Source: SZUA-368 sp028533045
Lineage (GTDB): Bacteria; Spirochaetota; Spirochaetia; DSM-2461
Length of the DNA stretch: 64,000 nucleotides
NCBI GenBank assembly: GCA_050031985.1
Contig: JBNAIG010000027.1
Span: 62,001-126,000, forward strand
Reading direction: 5' to 3'
Of this stretch, positions 36,612-44,791 are shown piece after piece. Numbering within the stretch: position 1 is the first letter of the stretch; every line of letters starts with the position of its first letter. Under the pieces are notes generated by a model. It saw only the letters and a list, made by a program, of their open reading frames with translations. It did not search any database and had not been told where the DNA came from. A program made the translations under genes and the position numbers.

Positions 36612-39600
36612 CTAAAGGAAATACCCCACCCCGCCTTCAAACAGGGGCTGGTGCTTCTCGCCGGGGATGTTGCGGAAAAGGTTTTCCTTGTAACGCTCGG
36701 TATGTCCCATTTTCCCCAGAACTCTTCCGTCGGGGGAACAGATTCCTTCTGCCGCCAGAATTGAACCGTTCGGGTTAAAACGTCGGTCCATAGTGGGATG
36801 GCCTTCGCCGTCCACATACTGGAAGCAGAGCTGCCCCTTCTTCACCAACTCATCCATCACAGCCGGTTCACCGTAAAACTTGCCTTCCCCGTGGGAAAGG
36901 GCGATTTCATGGATATCTCCGACTTTCATCTGGGAAAGCCAGGGAGAAAGGTTGGAAGCCACGCGCAGGGAAGCCATGCGGGAGATGTGGCGGCCGATAT
37001 TGTTGTAGGTTAAGGTGGGAGAGTGCTCTTCCTGGGGAGTGATTTTTCCGTAAGGCAGAAGGCCGCTTTTGACAAGGGCCTGGAAGCCGTTACAGATTCC
37101 CAGAATCAAACCGTCCCGGTCCAACAGTCGGTGAACTCCATCGCTTATGGCGCTGTTGCTTAGGATATTGGCAATGAACTTACCGGACCCTTCCGGCTCA
37201 TCTCCGGCGGAAAATCCTCCGGAGAGCATAAGAAGCTGGCTCTTATCCAGTTCCTTCACAAGGAGATCCAGAGATTCTTCGATCTGCTCGGCCGTTCGGT
37301 TTCTAAAAAGGAGCACCTTTCCTTCCGCCCCTGCCTCTTCAAAGGCCCGCAAGGTGTCGTATTCACAGTTGGTACCGGGGAAGACAGGAATCAGAACGCG
37401 GGGTTTGGCCTTGTCTCCCAGGGGATTCTTTAAGGTCACAACAGGACCGTTCGTGTAGTCTTTGGTAAGGACTTTTTCGCCTCCGTCGGCGGTCAGGTCT
37501 TCAAAAACATGCTGGAATACTCCAGTCCAGGTCTCCCGGCACTCTGCCAGGGGAAGGTCAAAGAGAGTTTTTCCCTCAAAGGAGGCAACAAGTCGTTCTG
37601 AATCGCTTGTCTGTCCGATTTCAATCAGTCTGTCATCATCCAGTCCGCTTCCGGCCAGGCTCAAGGCCTCTTCCGCTTCGATAAGGAAGGAGCCGTAGGA
37701 GATTTGGTAAAGCTCTTCCGAAGAGAGGCCGCTCACCATAAATCCGATATCATTACCGACGGCTCCCTTAAAAAGGGCTTCCCCTGCCCCGCCCGCTTTA
37801 AGAGACTGGGCGGAGAGGATTTTTCCCTCTTCGATCCACTGAGCCAGCCTATCAAAAAGCTGCCCCATCTCTGCGGTCTGAGGCATCTGATTCTCATCGG
37901 GAAGATTCCGTAACAGGTATAGTTTGTGACCCGCCCCTTTAAAGTCGGTGGAGACGCTGCGGGAGGCCTTACCTGTGGCTACGGCAAAAGAGATAAGCGT
38001 GGGAGGAACGTGGAGTTCGCCAAAGGAGCCGGACATACTGTCCTTACCACCGATGGCGGGCAGTTCCAGTTCGCGCTGAACTTTCAAAGCTCCCAGAAGG
38101 GCGGCAAAAGGAAGGCCCCAGTTTTCCGCACTGTCCTCAAGTCGTCGGAAATACTCCTGAAAGGAAAAGCGAGTTTCCCGCCATTTTGCCCCAGCGGCGA
38201 CCAATTTGGCCAGCGATTCGGTTACGGCCCAGGCCGCTCCGTGGAAGGGGCTCCAGGAGGAGATTTCCGGATTAAAACCGCAGGACATGAAGCTGGCCGT
38301 GTCGGTAGTACCCTTAAGAAGAGGAAGTTTATGGATGGAACATTCACTTTCGGAAAGCTGATTCTTACCGCCATAGGGCATCTGAACAGTCCCGGCACCA
38401 ATGGTTGAGTCAAACATCTCAACCAGACCTTTCTGAGAAGCCACTTCCAGTGAAGCCAGGTGGTTGAGAAACTTTTTAGCCTCATCCGGTCCTTCGGGCA
38501 TTCGGAAAAAGGGAGATTCTTCCGTGTCATTCAGAACAACCTTAACCTTTGCTTCGGAACGAACGCCGTTGGTATCCAGGAAGGCCCGATCGATGTTAAC
38601 AATCTGATCGCCCCGCCAGTTCATGCGCAGCCGGTTGTCTCCGGTTACGGCGGCTACTTCCACCGCTTCCAGGTTTTCCAGATCCGCCAGAGCCAGGAAT
38701 CGGTCCCGATCCTTGGCTTCTACCACGACGGCCATTCTTTCCTGGGACTCACTAATGGCCAGTTCGGTCCCGTTAAGACCAAGATATTTTACAGGGACCC
38801 GGTCCAGTTCTATCTCCAGACCGTCGCTGAGCTCTCCGATGGCTACAGACACACCGCCTGCTCCAAAGTCGTTACATTTCTTGATGAGCCCGGTCACTTC
38901 CGGGTTTCGGAAGAGGCGCTGGATTTTTCGTTCCTCCGGGGCGTTCCCCTTCTGAACTTCCGCGCCGCAGCTTTCCAAAGACTCGGTGGTGTGGGCCTTA
39001 CTGGAGCCGGTCGCCCCGCCGCATCCGTCCCGTCCGGTTTTTCCTCCCAGGAGGATAATAACGTCCCCGGGAACGGGTGATTCTCGTCGCACCCAATCGG
39101 CGGGAACGGCCCCTACAACGGCCCCCACTTCCATGCGCTTGGCCCGGTAACCGGGGTGGTAAATTTCTTTTACGTAGCTGGTGGCCAGACCAATCTGGTT
39201 ACCGTAGGAGCTATAACCGTGAGCGGCGCCGGTGGTAATAACTTTCTGGGGAAGCTTTCCCGCCATGGTTTCTTCCACGGGAACTCGGGGATCACCGGCT
39301 CCGGTAAGTCTCATGGCCTGATAAACGTAGGAACGGCCCGAAAGGGGGTCACGAATGGCTCCTCCGATACAGGTGGAGGCGCCACCGAAGGGTTCGATTT
39401 CCGTAGGGTGGTTGTGGGTTTCATTCTTAAACATGAGAAGCCATTTTTCCGTACGGGTCTTCTCGTCTTCGGTCACATCCACATCAATAAAGACGCTACA
39501 GGCATTGATCTCTTCGGATACTTCCATGTCGTCCAGCTTACCCGCCTTGCGGAGTTCTTTACCGGAGAGGGTGGCCATATCCATAAGGGTCATGGGCTTT

Positions 39601-40388
39601 TTACCGCCGTGTACTTTTTCACGGGCGGCCACATATTCGTCAAAGGCGTCCTGGAAGAGGGCCGCGTACCGTCCTTCGGGCAGCTCTACAGTAGTCAGTT
39701 CAGTTTCAAAGGTGGTGTGGCGGCAGTGGTCGGACCAATAAGTATCGAGAACCTTCAATTCCGTTTCCGAAGGATTACGCTTCTCTTCGTTCTTAAAATA
39801 GTTCTGAACAAAGGCCAGGTCACCATGGGTCATGGCCATTCCCTGGCTCTTCCGGAACTCTTCCAGTTCCCCTTCCTGCCAGTCGATAAATCGGTCTATC
39901 CGCTCAACGGGAATCACATCGGCGGGAATATCTTCTATGGACCGGATAGAAAGGTCTTTATAGCGCATTTCCAGGGGATTAATAAAATAATTTTCTATGC
40001 GGCTCCGGTCTTCATCACTCAATTTACCTTCAAGTATGACCATTTTACCCGTTTTCACGTGACCTTCCCAATGGGGATGGAGCAGCTTCATGCACTGGGC
40101 GGCAGAATCGGCACGCTGGTCAAACTGACCGGGAAGAGCTTCCACGGCAAAAGCCTTTGCCGGTGCATCAAAATCGTAGTAAACGGCGTCTACGTTCTTT
40201 TCGGAGAAGACCTGATCCACCGCTTCTTTAAAGGCAGCTTCATCCAGATCATCGGCGTCGTAAATATTTAAAAGCCGGACCTTTTCAAGTCCTTTCACAC
40301 CAAGGGTTTCCTCAAAATCCGCCCTCAAATGCACTGCTTCCTGATCGAATCCCTCTTTCTTCTCTACGAATACACGGTAAAAACCCAC
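36612..40388 (-). CDS. purL: Phosphoribosylformylglycinamidine synthase, single chain (PurL-PurQ fusion)
   Basis: A 1258-residue enzyme of purine synthesis that converts FGAR to FGAM with glutamine and ATP. The PurL part has the NETHNHPTEIEPFGGA stretch, DGCGGATG and DFGAGG motifs. The C-terminal glutaminase has a GICNGFQ nucleophile Cys and the SHGEGKF region. Single-chain forms of this length occur in clostridia and spirochaetes. I place the start at GTG 40388, not at the ATG at 40412. A full TTAAGGAGGG lies 5 bases before the GTG, and TATAAT touches the upstream ATG, which would then lie before the transcription start. The gene is divergent from an HTH-EIIA regulator. No other pur gene is adjacent. 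Confidence 0.96.
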   Translation of the reverse strand: MGFYRVFVEKKEGFDQEAVHLRADFEETLGVKGLEKVRLLNIYDADDLDEAAFKEAVDQVFSEKNVDAVYYDFDAPAKAFAVEALPGQFDQRADSAAQCMKLLHPHWEGHVKTGKMVILEGKLSDEDRSRIENYFINPLEMRYKDLSIRSIEDIPADVIPVERIDRFIDWQEGELEEFRKSQGMAMTHGDLAFVQNYFKNEEKRNPSETELKVLDTYWSDHCRHTTFETELTTVELPEGRYAALFQDAFDEYVAAREKVHGGKKPMTLMDMATLSGKELRKAGKLDDMEVSEEINACSVFIDVDVTEDEKTRTEKWLLMFKNETHNHPTEIEPFGGASTCIGGAIRDPLSGRSYVYQAMRLTGAGDPRVPVEETMAGKLPQKVITTGAAHGYSSYGNQIGLATSYVKEIYHPGYRAKRMEVGAVVGAVPADWVRRESPVPGDVIILLGGKTGRDGCGGATGSSKAHTTESLESCGAEVQKGNAPEERKIQRLFRNPEVTGLIKKCNDFGAGGVSVAIGELSDGLEIELDRVPVKYLGLNGTELAISESQERMAVVVEAKDRDRFLALADLENLEAVEVAAVTGDNRLRMNWRGDQIVNIDRAFLDTNGVRSEAKVKVVLNDTEESPFFRMPEGPDEAKKFLNHLASLEVASQKGLVEMFDSTIGAGTVQMPYGGKNQLSESECSIHKLPLLKGTTDTASFMSCGFNPEISSWSPFHGAAWAVTESLAKLVAAGAKWRETRFSFQEYFRRLEDSAENWGLPFAALLGALKVQRELELPAIGGKDSMSGSFGELHVPPTLISFAVATGKASRSVSTDFKGAGHKLYLLRNLPDENQMPQTAEMGQLFDRLAQWIEEGKILSAQSLKAGGAGEALFKGAVGNDIGFMVSGLSSEELYQISYGSFLIEAEEALSLAGSGLDDDRLIEIGQTSDSERLVASFEGKTLFDLPLAECRETWTGVFQHVFEDLTADGGEKVLTKDYTNGPVVTLKNPLGDKAKPRVLIPVFPGTNCEYDTLRAFEEAGAEGKVLLFRNRTAEQIEESLDLLVKELDKSQLLMLSGGFSAGDEPEGSGKFIANILSNSAISDGVHRLLDRDGLILGICNGFQALVKSGLLPYGKITPQEEHSPTLTYNNIGRHISRMASLRVASNLSPWLSQMKVGDIHEIALSHGEGKFYGEPAVMDELVKKGQLCFQYVDGEGHPTMDRRFNPNGSILAAEGICSPDGRVLGKMGHTERYKENLFRNIPGEKHQPLFEGGVGYFL

Positions 40389-40412
40389 CGATTCCCTCCT
40401 TAAGTGGGCCAT

Positions 40413-40441
40413 ATTATAGACGAACTACCCCGATTTGGGAA
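40413..40441 (-). promoter_or_regulatory. purL promoter
   Basis: On the minus strand a perfect TATAAT (40413-40418) lies 17 bases from TTCCCA (40436-40441). Transcription should start near 40406, followed by the Shine-Dalgarno at 40394-40403. Confidence 0.6.
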
Positions 40442-40460
40442 GTACAGGAGCCGACTCTTA

Positions 40461-40489
40461 TTGACTTAAAAGGGCCGATTCCCTATATT
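40461..40489 (+). promoter_or_regulatory. Promoter of the HTH-EIIA gene
   Basis: TTGACT (40461-40466) and TATATT (40484-40489) are 17 bases apart. AGAGGA (40515-40520) precedes ATG 40526. Confidence 0.65.
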
Positions 40490-40525
40490 TCTTTATAGGA
40501 CGATCAAGGACTTTAGAGGACTTTT

Positions 40526-41212
40526 ATGATAAATGATGAAATATTGACTCTGGCTGAGACGGCGGAATACCTTAAGGTGGCGGAAAAAACGGTTCAACGT
40601 ATGATTGCCGCCCACAAGATTCCCTGTACCCGGGTGGGTAACCAGTGGAGATTTATCAAGGCCGTTTTAGACGATTGGCTTATGGATTCCATGCAGGATA
40701 AGGAAGAGAGCAGGGGCGATCTTTCCCGGCTTATTGAATCGGGGAAAGTAGAAATAAACCTTTCCCGGCTGCTTTTTGATTCTATTATCCCCCTTGCGCA
40801 GGGAAGCCGCCGGGAGATTCTGAGCCAACTGGCCTCTCCCCTTGTGGAGAAGGGCTTAATCAGTAACCCCGAAGGCTACCTGAATAAACTGGAAGACCGG
40901 GAAAACATGATATCCACCGCCATTGGCGAAGGTGTTGCCATTCCCCACATTAGAAATCCTAAAGAGAACGAGCAGGTGGAACCCTGTATTGTTGTGGGGA
41001 TTTCCCCGGAGGGGGTCGACTTCCATGCTATTGACGAACAGCCGGTCCATCTCTTTTTCCTGGTTCACACCAATAGCGAGACGGTCCATTTACGAATCCT
41101 TTCCCATATTACGGGACTACTTAAGAGTAACGGCTACGGGGATTTCCTGAATTGCCAAAGCAAAAAAGATGTGGAATCACTCCTTATAAAAAAAGAAACC
41201 GGCTCCCAGTAG
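40526..41212 (+). CDS. Excisionase-type HTH fused to PTS EIIA (PtsN-like) domain
   Basis: A 228-residue protein. Residues 5-55 form a MerR/excisionase-type helix-turn-helix (LTLAETAEYLKVAEKTVQRM, then GNQWRFIKAVLDDWL). Residues about 75-225 are an EIIA domain of the fructose/nitrogen type, with the phosphorylatable His141 in GVAIPHIRNP. It therefore looks like a DNA-binding protein gated by phosphorylation from HPr or a PTS chain. No EIIB or EIIC genes are adjacent, so the role is regulatory. It is divergent from purL across 137 bases and might control it. The recQ terminator overlaps its stop codon on the other strand. Confidence 0.88.
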   Translation: MINDEILTLAETAEYLKVAEKTVQRMIAAHKIPCTRVGNQWRFIKAVLDDWLMDSMQDKEESRGDLSRLIESGKVEINLSRLLFDSIIPLAQGSRREILSQLASPLVEKGLISNPEGYLNKLEDRENMISTAIGEGVAIPHIRNPKENEQVEPCIVVGISPEGVDFHAIDEQPVHLFFLVHTNSETVHLRILSHITGLLKSNGYGDFLNCQSKKDVESLLIKKETGSQ

Positions 41213-41222
41213 TGGAAGCCGG
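41185..41222 (-). terminator. Terminator of the RecQ-like gene, inside the opposing gene's end
   Basis: On the minus strand CCGGCT pairs with AGCCGG (41217-41222 and 41199-41204), followed by a TTTCTTTTTTT tract. The loop contains the stop codon of the HTH-EIIA gene on the other strand. Confidence 0.65.
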
Positions 41223-41243
41223 AAGGGGGGAATAGGAGAGATT

Positions 41244-41276
41244 ATGAAAACAGCAACATGCTGCATCCAACAATAA
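41244..41276 (+). CDS. Possible 10-codon peptide with strong ribosome binding site
   Basis: ATAGGAGAG lies 3 bases before an ATG that opens a ten-residue frame, MKTATCCIQQ. It follows the HTH-EIIA gene by 31 bases. It could be a leader peptide or chance. No regulated gene lies just downstream on this strand, which argues for caution. Confidence 0.25.
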   Translation: MKTATCCIQQ

Positions 41277-41311
41277 CAAAATAAGACTAACAGCCTTACA
41301 TTTTCAAGATT

Positions 41312-41351
41312 AATACATCAACGTAGAGAATGCAAATTTTTTTGATGTATT
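41312..41351. repeat. 10-base perfect inverted repeat after recQ
   Basis: AATACATCAA (41312-41321) and TTGATGTATT (41342-41351) are exact inverses 20 bases apart, just after the stop codon of the RecQ-like gene. No function is assigned. Confidence 0.5.
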
Positions 41352-41353
41352 TC

Positions 41354-42823
41354 TCACATTTTTCTCCGATCCCTTCTCTTGACACATATTCGGCCTTTAT
41401 GAATGCCCTTTGAGGGGATAATAATGTCTCCCTCTTTCCTCAAACAAGTAAAAGCTTCTCCTATCTCATCACTCTCCATAGTCTTTAACAATCCAAAACC
41501 GGGTAAAATACCGTATCCTTTTCCCCCTTTCCCTTTGAGAAAGTCTCTCCACTCCCGGGGCGTCCAGATAGCCCGATAAGCCCAAATCAGTTTTTTCAAA
41601 TCCCTTTCACCCACCCTGTTTTGGGGGATAGAATCACGGGGAGTACAATAATCACAGCCCCCGCAGTAAGAACTCTCCCAGCCCAAAGCTTCCATAAGAA
41701 GAGTCCGTCGGCAACAATCCCGGCGTTTAATGAAATCCGCCATTGTACCGCTGGCCTCAGCTCCGGGTGATACTAACATGAATGCCCGCGATTCGGCCCC
41801 GCTTCGCCCGGCCCGGCCCGCTTCCTGAATATAAGATTCGATGCTGTAGGGAATATCCCGGTGAATAACCGTTCTGAGCTGCCGGCAATCCACCCCCATT
41901 CCGTAAGCAGAAGAACAACAAAGCACAGCCTCTTTCTCAGCCAAAAACCAGGCCTCTGTATCCTCCTTCTCCTCCCGGGAGAGTCCGGCGTGGTAAAAAC
42001 GAATAGGACCGATTCCCTCACATGTTCCTATTCGTCTATCCAGATAGCGGGCAGTCTCTTCTGTCTGAGCCCGGGTACGGCAAAAAATCAGAATGGGCTT
42101 GCGTTCCCCCAGACACAACTCCTCAAGAGAGGGAAGAACCAAGGATGTATAAAGAAGATGATAATGAATATTGGCCCTGTCCGGATCGCCCATAATGGTA
42201 TGAAATCCCTTCCCCCCAAAAACCAGTTCACCAATTTGCTCCCGGAACTGGGGTGAGGCGGTAGCTGTATAGGCCGTTACCACAGGGAAATCTATCTCCT
42301 CCACCAGTTCCTTAACGGAGAGAAGGCCTGTTCTAAAAGAAGGCCCCCATTGGGGGATGGTGTGCACCTCATCAATCACAAGATGCACGATATTCAGCCC
42401 CTTTAGCCTCTCCCTAAAATCCGCCCCGCCGGCCGTTTCCGGGTTCGTCAGGATAAAGCGGCCTTCCCCTTCCTTCAATCTGCGCCAGTTTCCCTCCCTC
42501 TCCTCCCGGCTTTGTCCGCCTCGGAAAACAACCGGCTCCTGCCCCTCTTCCCTCAATCGTCTGGCCTGATCGTTCAAAAGCGCCAGGAGGGGATACAAAA
42601 TCAGTGTAATCCCTTCTGTAAGAAGGGCAGGCATGAGAAAACAGAGGGATTTGCCCGCTCCCGTTGGTAAAACAACCAGGTTCCGCCGGGGGGCTTCCTC
42701 CTGCCGCTCTTCCCCAAAGTAGCCTATCCCTTCCAGAGTGTTGGCAATTACGAGCCTCTGCCAGGGGAAAAGATAATCCAGCCCAAAGAGCTCCTTTAAT
42801 TTTTCATTATAAAAATCGGTCAT
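41354..42823 (-). CDS. recQ: RecQ-family DNA helicase
   Basis: A 489-residue superfamily 2 helicase. Motif I is LPTGAGKSLCF, motif II is IDEVH where RecQ normally has DEAH, and the aromatic-rich loop reads TIPQWGPSFR. Motif VI is QEAGRAGRSG. A zinc-binding region follows (CCRR, then CGGCDYC). It has no HRDC domain and is shorter than E. coli RecQ (609). The start is taken as ATG 42823, since the TTG upstream has no better ribosome binding site. It should unwind DNA in repair or fork rescue. It is divergent from ddl. Its own terminator lies about 130 bases downstream. Confidence 0.88.
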   Translation of the reverse strand: MTDFYNEKLKELFGLDYLFPWQRLVIANTLEGIGYFGEERQEEAPRRNLVVLPTGAGKSLCFLMPALLTEGITLILYPLLALLNDQARRLREEGQEPVVFRGGQSREEREGNWRRLKEGEGRFILTNPETAGGADFRERLKGLNIVHLVIDEVHTIPQWGPSFRTGLLSVKELVEEIDFPVVTAYTATASPQFREQIGELVFGGKGFHTIMGDPDRANIHYHLLYTSLVLPSLEELCLGERKPILIFCRTRAQTEETARYLDRRIGTCEGIGPIRFYHAGLSREEKEDTEAWFLAEKEAVLCCSSAYGMGVDCRQLRTVIHRDIPYSIESYIQEAGRAGRSGAESRAFMLVSPGAEASGTMADFIKRRDCCRRTLLMEALGWESSYCGGCDYCTPRDSIPQNRVGERDLKKLIWAYRAIWTPREWRDFLKGKGGKGYGILPGFGLLKTMESDEIGEAFTCLRKEGDIIIPSKGIHKGRICVKRRDRRKM

Positions 42824-42912
42824 ACCCAAAGGGGGGAGGCTTTTTTTCGGAAAACCTCATTTTGCCCTATTCTTGTTGTATTTTTGACGCAACCGTGATA
42901 AAAAATGAGTCT

Positions 42913-43995
42913 ATGAAACACATTGTCCTTATCTACGGCGGCCGTTCGGGGGAGCATGAAGTATCCCTTAGGTCCGGTGCTTTTATTTATCACAACATCA
43001 AAAAATGCGGCCATATTCCCCATCCCGTGGGCATTTCTCCCGAGGGAATCTGGTACAGCCAGGATTTTACGGAGGAGCCGGAGGATATTCTCCCTCTTGT
43101 GGAAGATGAAAGCCGGCGGATTTCCCTTGTTCCCGGCAGGGGCATTGTGACAGGAAACGGTTCACTCCTGCCCTGCGATGTAGTTTTTCCCGTCATTCAC
43201 GGAACCTTTGGAGAGGATGGAACTCTTCAGGGACTGCTTGAGATGATGGGCCTCCCCTACGTAGGGGCCAATGTGCAAAGCAGTGCTCTGGGCATGGACA
43301 AGGTTTGTACCAAAGAGATTTGGGAGAAAGCGGGGCTCCCCATTGTGCCCTATGTTCGCCTGACAAAGGCTGATTGGGCCGATGAAAACCTGAATAGGGC
43401 GGCCTTTTTTAAAGAGTGCCGTCACAAACTTGATTTCCCCCTCTTTATAAAACCCTCCCGGGCCGGTTCTTCGGTGGGTGTCAGCCGGGCCGACGATGAG
43501 TCGTCCTTTTTTACAGGAATAGACAAGGCCCTTGCCTACGACGGGGAGATTCTCATAGAGAAAGCTGTGGATGCCCGGGAAATAGAGTGCTCCCTTCTTG
43601 GCAATGAAACTCCCGAGGTTTTTGGTCCCGGAGAGATCGCTCCCACCCATGATTTTTACGATTACGAGGCCAAATATATCGATCCCGACGGCGCGGCCCT
43701 TCTCATTCCCGCCCAAATTGATGAAAAACTCACCCATGAGATTAGGAAAACCGCCCTTAAGGCCTACAGGGTTTTAAAACTGAATGGACTCTCCCGGGTT
43801 GATCTCTTTTTAGATAAGAAAAGCGGCCGTTATTATCTGAATGAAGTGAACACTATGCCCGGTTTTACCAGTATTAGTATGTTCCCCATGCTTTGCGCCG
43901 CCGAAGGATTGGAGGGCCCCGAATTGATTGCCAAGCTTATCCAATTGGGCGAAGAGGAATTCACAAATAAGAATAAACTAAACTACCATAAATAG
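42913..43995 (+). CDS. ddl: D-alanine--D-alanine ligase
   Basis: A 360-residue ATP-grasp ligase making the D-Ala-D-Ala end of peptidoglycan precursors. The N-terminus, VLIYGGRSGEHEVSLRSG, is diagnostic. Other parts are VIHGTFGEDGTLQG, FIKPSRAGSSVGVS and, near the end, YLNEVNTMPGFTSISMFP with the metal-binding Glu and Asn. The start at ATG 42913 matches the family N-terminus; the frame stays open upstream, but only inside the opposite gene. No D-lactate-specific change can be judged by eye. A hairpin at 44000-44037 follows the gene. Confidence 0.95.
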   Translation: MKHIVLIYGGRSGEHEVSLRSGAFIYHNIKKCGHIPHPVGISPEGIWYSQDFTEEPEDILPLVEDESRRISLVPGRGIVTGNGSLLPCDVVFPVIHGTFGEDGTLQGLLEMMGLPYVGANVQSSALGMDKVCTKEIWEKAGLPIVPYVRLTKADWADENLNRAAFFKECRHKLDFPLFIKPSRAGSSVGVSRADDESSFFTGIDKALAYDGEILIEKAVDAREIECSLLGNETPEVFGPGEIAPTHDFYDYEAKYIDPDGAALLIPAQIDEKLTHEIRKTALKAYRVLKLNGLSRVDLFLDKKSGRYYLNEVNTMPGFTSISMFPMLCAAEGLEGPELIAKLIQLGEEEFTNKNKLNYHK

Positions 43996-43999
43996 TTAA

Positions 44000-44037
44000 T
44001 CCCGGCTTTCTCTCCCCTGAGGGGCGAAAGACCGGGA
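44000..44037. terminator. Probable two-way hairpin between ddl and TetR genes
   Basis: TCCCGG (44000-44005) pairs with CCGGGA (44032-44037), with an inner CCCC-tga-GGGG stem and a TTTC/GAAA step. T tracts are poor, so termination strength is uncertain. Confidence 0.55.
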
Positions 44038-44065
44038 CTTAAAGGCTTACTTACTTTTTACTAAA

Positions 44066-44590
44066 CTACTTGATCATGTATTCCAGAAAAAGATCGGTAG
44101 CTTCGGGGGCATACTTTCTTTCGTTCTGAAGAATAGTATTCAACCCGTTAAGGATGGCATAGGAGACCGGTTTGGCAATTTCCTCAAAGCCGTCCTTTCC
44201 TTTGTACTGCTCCACGAGGGCTTCCGTAAGAAGGCTGTATACATCGTCTACGGCACGGGCGTACTTTGTTCCCTTGGTTGTGTTAAAAAGGATGAGCCAT
44301 TCCGCTTTATTGGCTTTCTGGAGCTCCACAAGACGGTCTAGAAGCTCTTTAACCTGTCCCTTTTCTTCGGACATATTCTTGCGAAGATCCTTTAGTTCCT
44401 GATAAAGGTCCCCCACAATAGCGCCAAACATATCCTCTTTATTCTTATAGTAGCGATAGAGATTTCCCACGGTCATTTTGGCCGAATCGGCAATATCTCT
44501 CATGGACGCCTTGTCAAAACCGTTGTTCTTGAATTCCCGTTTAGCCGACTTGATAATTCTCTGTCGAACTTCTTCTTTTAATACCTGCAT
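44066..44590 (-). CDS. TetR-family transcriptional regulator
   Basis: A 174-residue regulator. The N-terminal helix-turn-helix reads ASMRDIADSAKMTVGNLYRYYKNKED in outline, the standard TetR pattern. The C-terminal helices form the ligand/dimer domain, with no recognisable ligand type. GGAGGAAT lies 3 bases before the start, a strong ribosome binding site. It is divergent from the nucleotidyltransferase-permease fusion gene across 200 bases, so that gene is a candidate target. Self-control is also likely. No palindromic operator is obvious in the AT-rich gap. Confidence 0.9.
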   Translation of the reverse strand: MQVLKEEVRQRIIKSAKREFKNNGFDKASMRDIADSAKMTVGNLYRYYKNKEDMFGAIVGDLYQELKDLRKNMSEEKGQVKELLDRLVELQKANKAEWLILFNTTKGTKYARAVDDVYSLLTEALVEQYKGKDGFEEIAKPVSYAILNGLNTILQNERKYAPEATDLFLEYMIK

Positions 44591-44791
44591 TGGATTCCTC
44601 CGTATTTACTTTTTTATATTTTTCACTTTTTTAAATGAACCCTTAAAAAAACATACGAAAGTTTATACCGAATTGCAAGCTTTGCCACCAAAAATCTTAT
44701 TTTTTTTTGGGAACCAATTAATAGCCCCCTATTTAAGTAAAAAAAAGACGGGTTAGTGACTTTTTTTTTCTTCTATGTTCTAATGGGTTTA

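Noticed and set aside
39156..40271. A 371-codon + strand frame opposite purL
   Set aside because: Glycine- and phenylalanine-rich antisense of a real gene; no motifs and no ribosome binding site.
42664..42912. Longer start for ddl
   Set aside because: The extra residues lie inside the opposite recQ gene. The family N-terminus starts exactly at ATG 42913.
44591..44791. Possible FMN riboswitch before the fusion gene
   Set aside because: The AT-rich gap lacks the GGGTGAAA and CCGAC(C/T)GGCGG core sequences of the RFN element.
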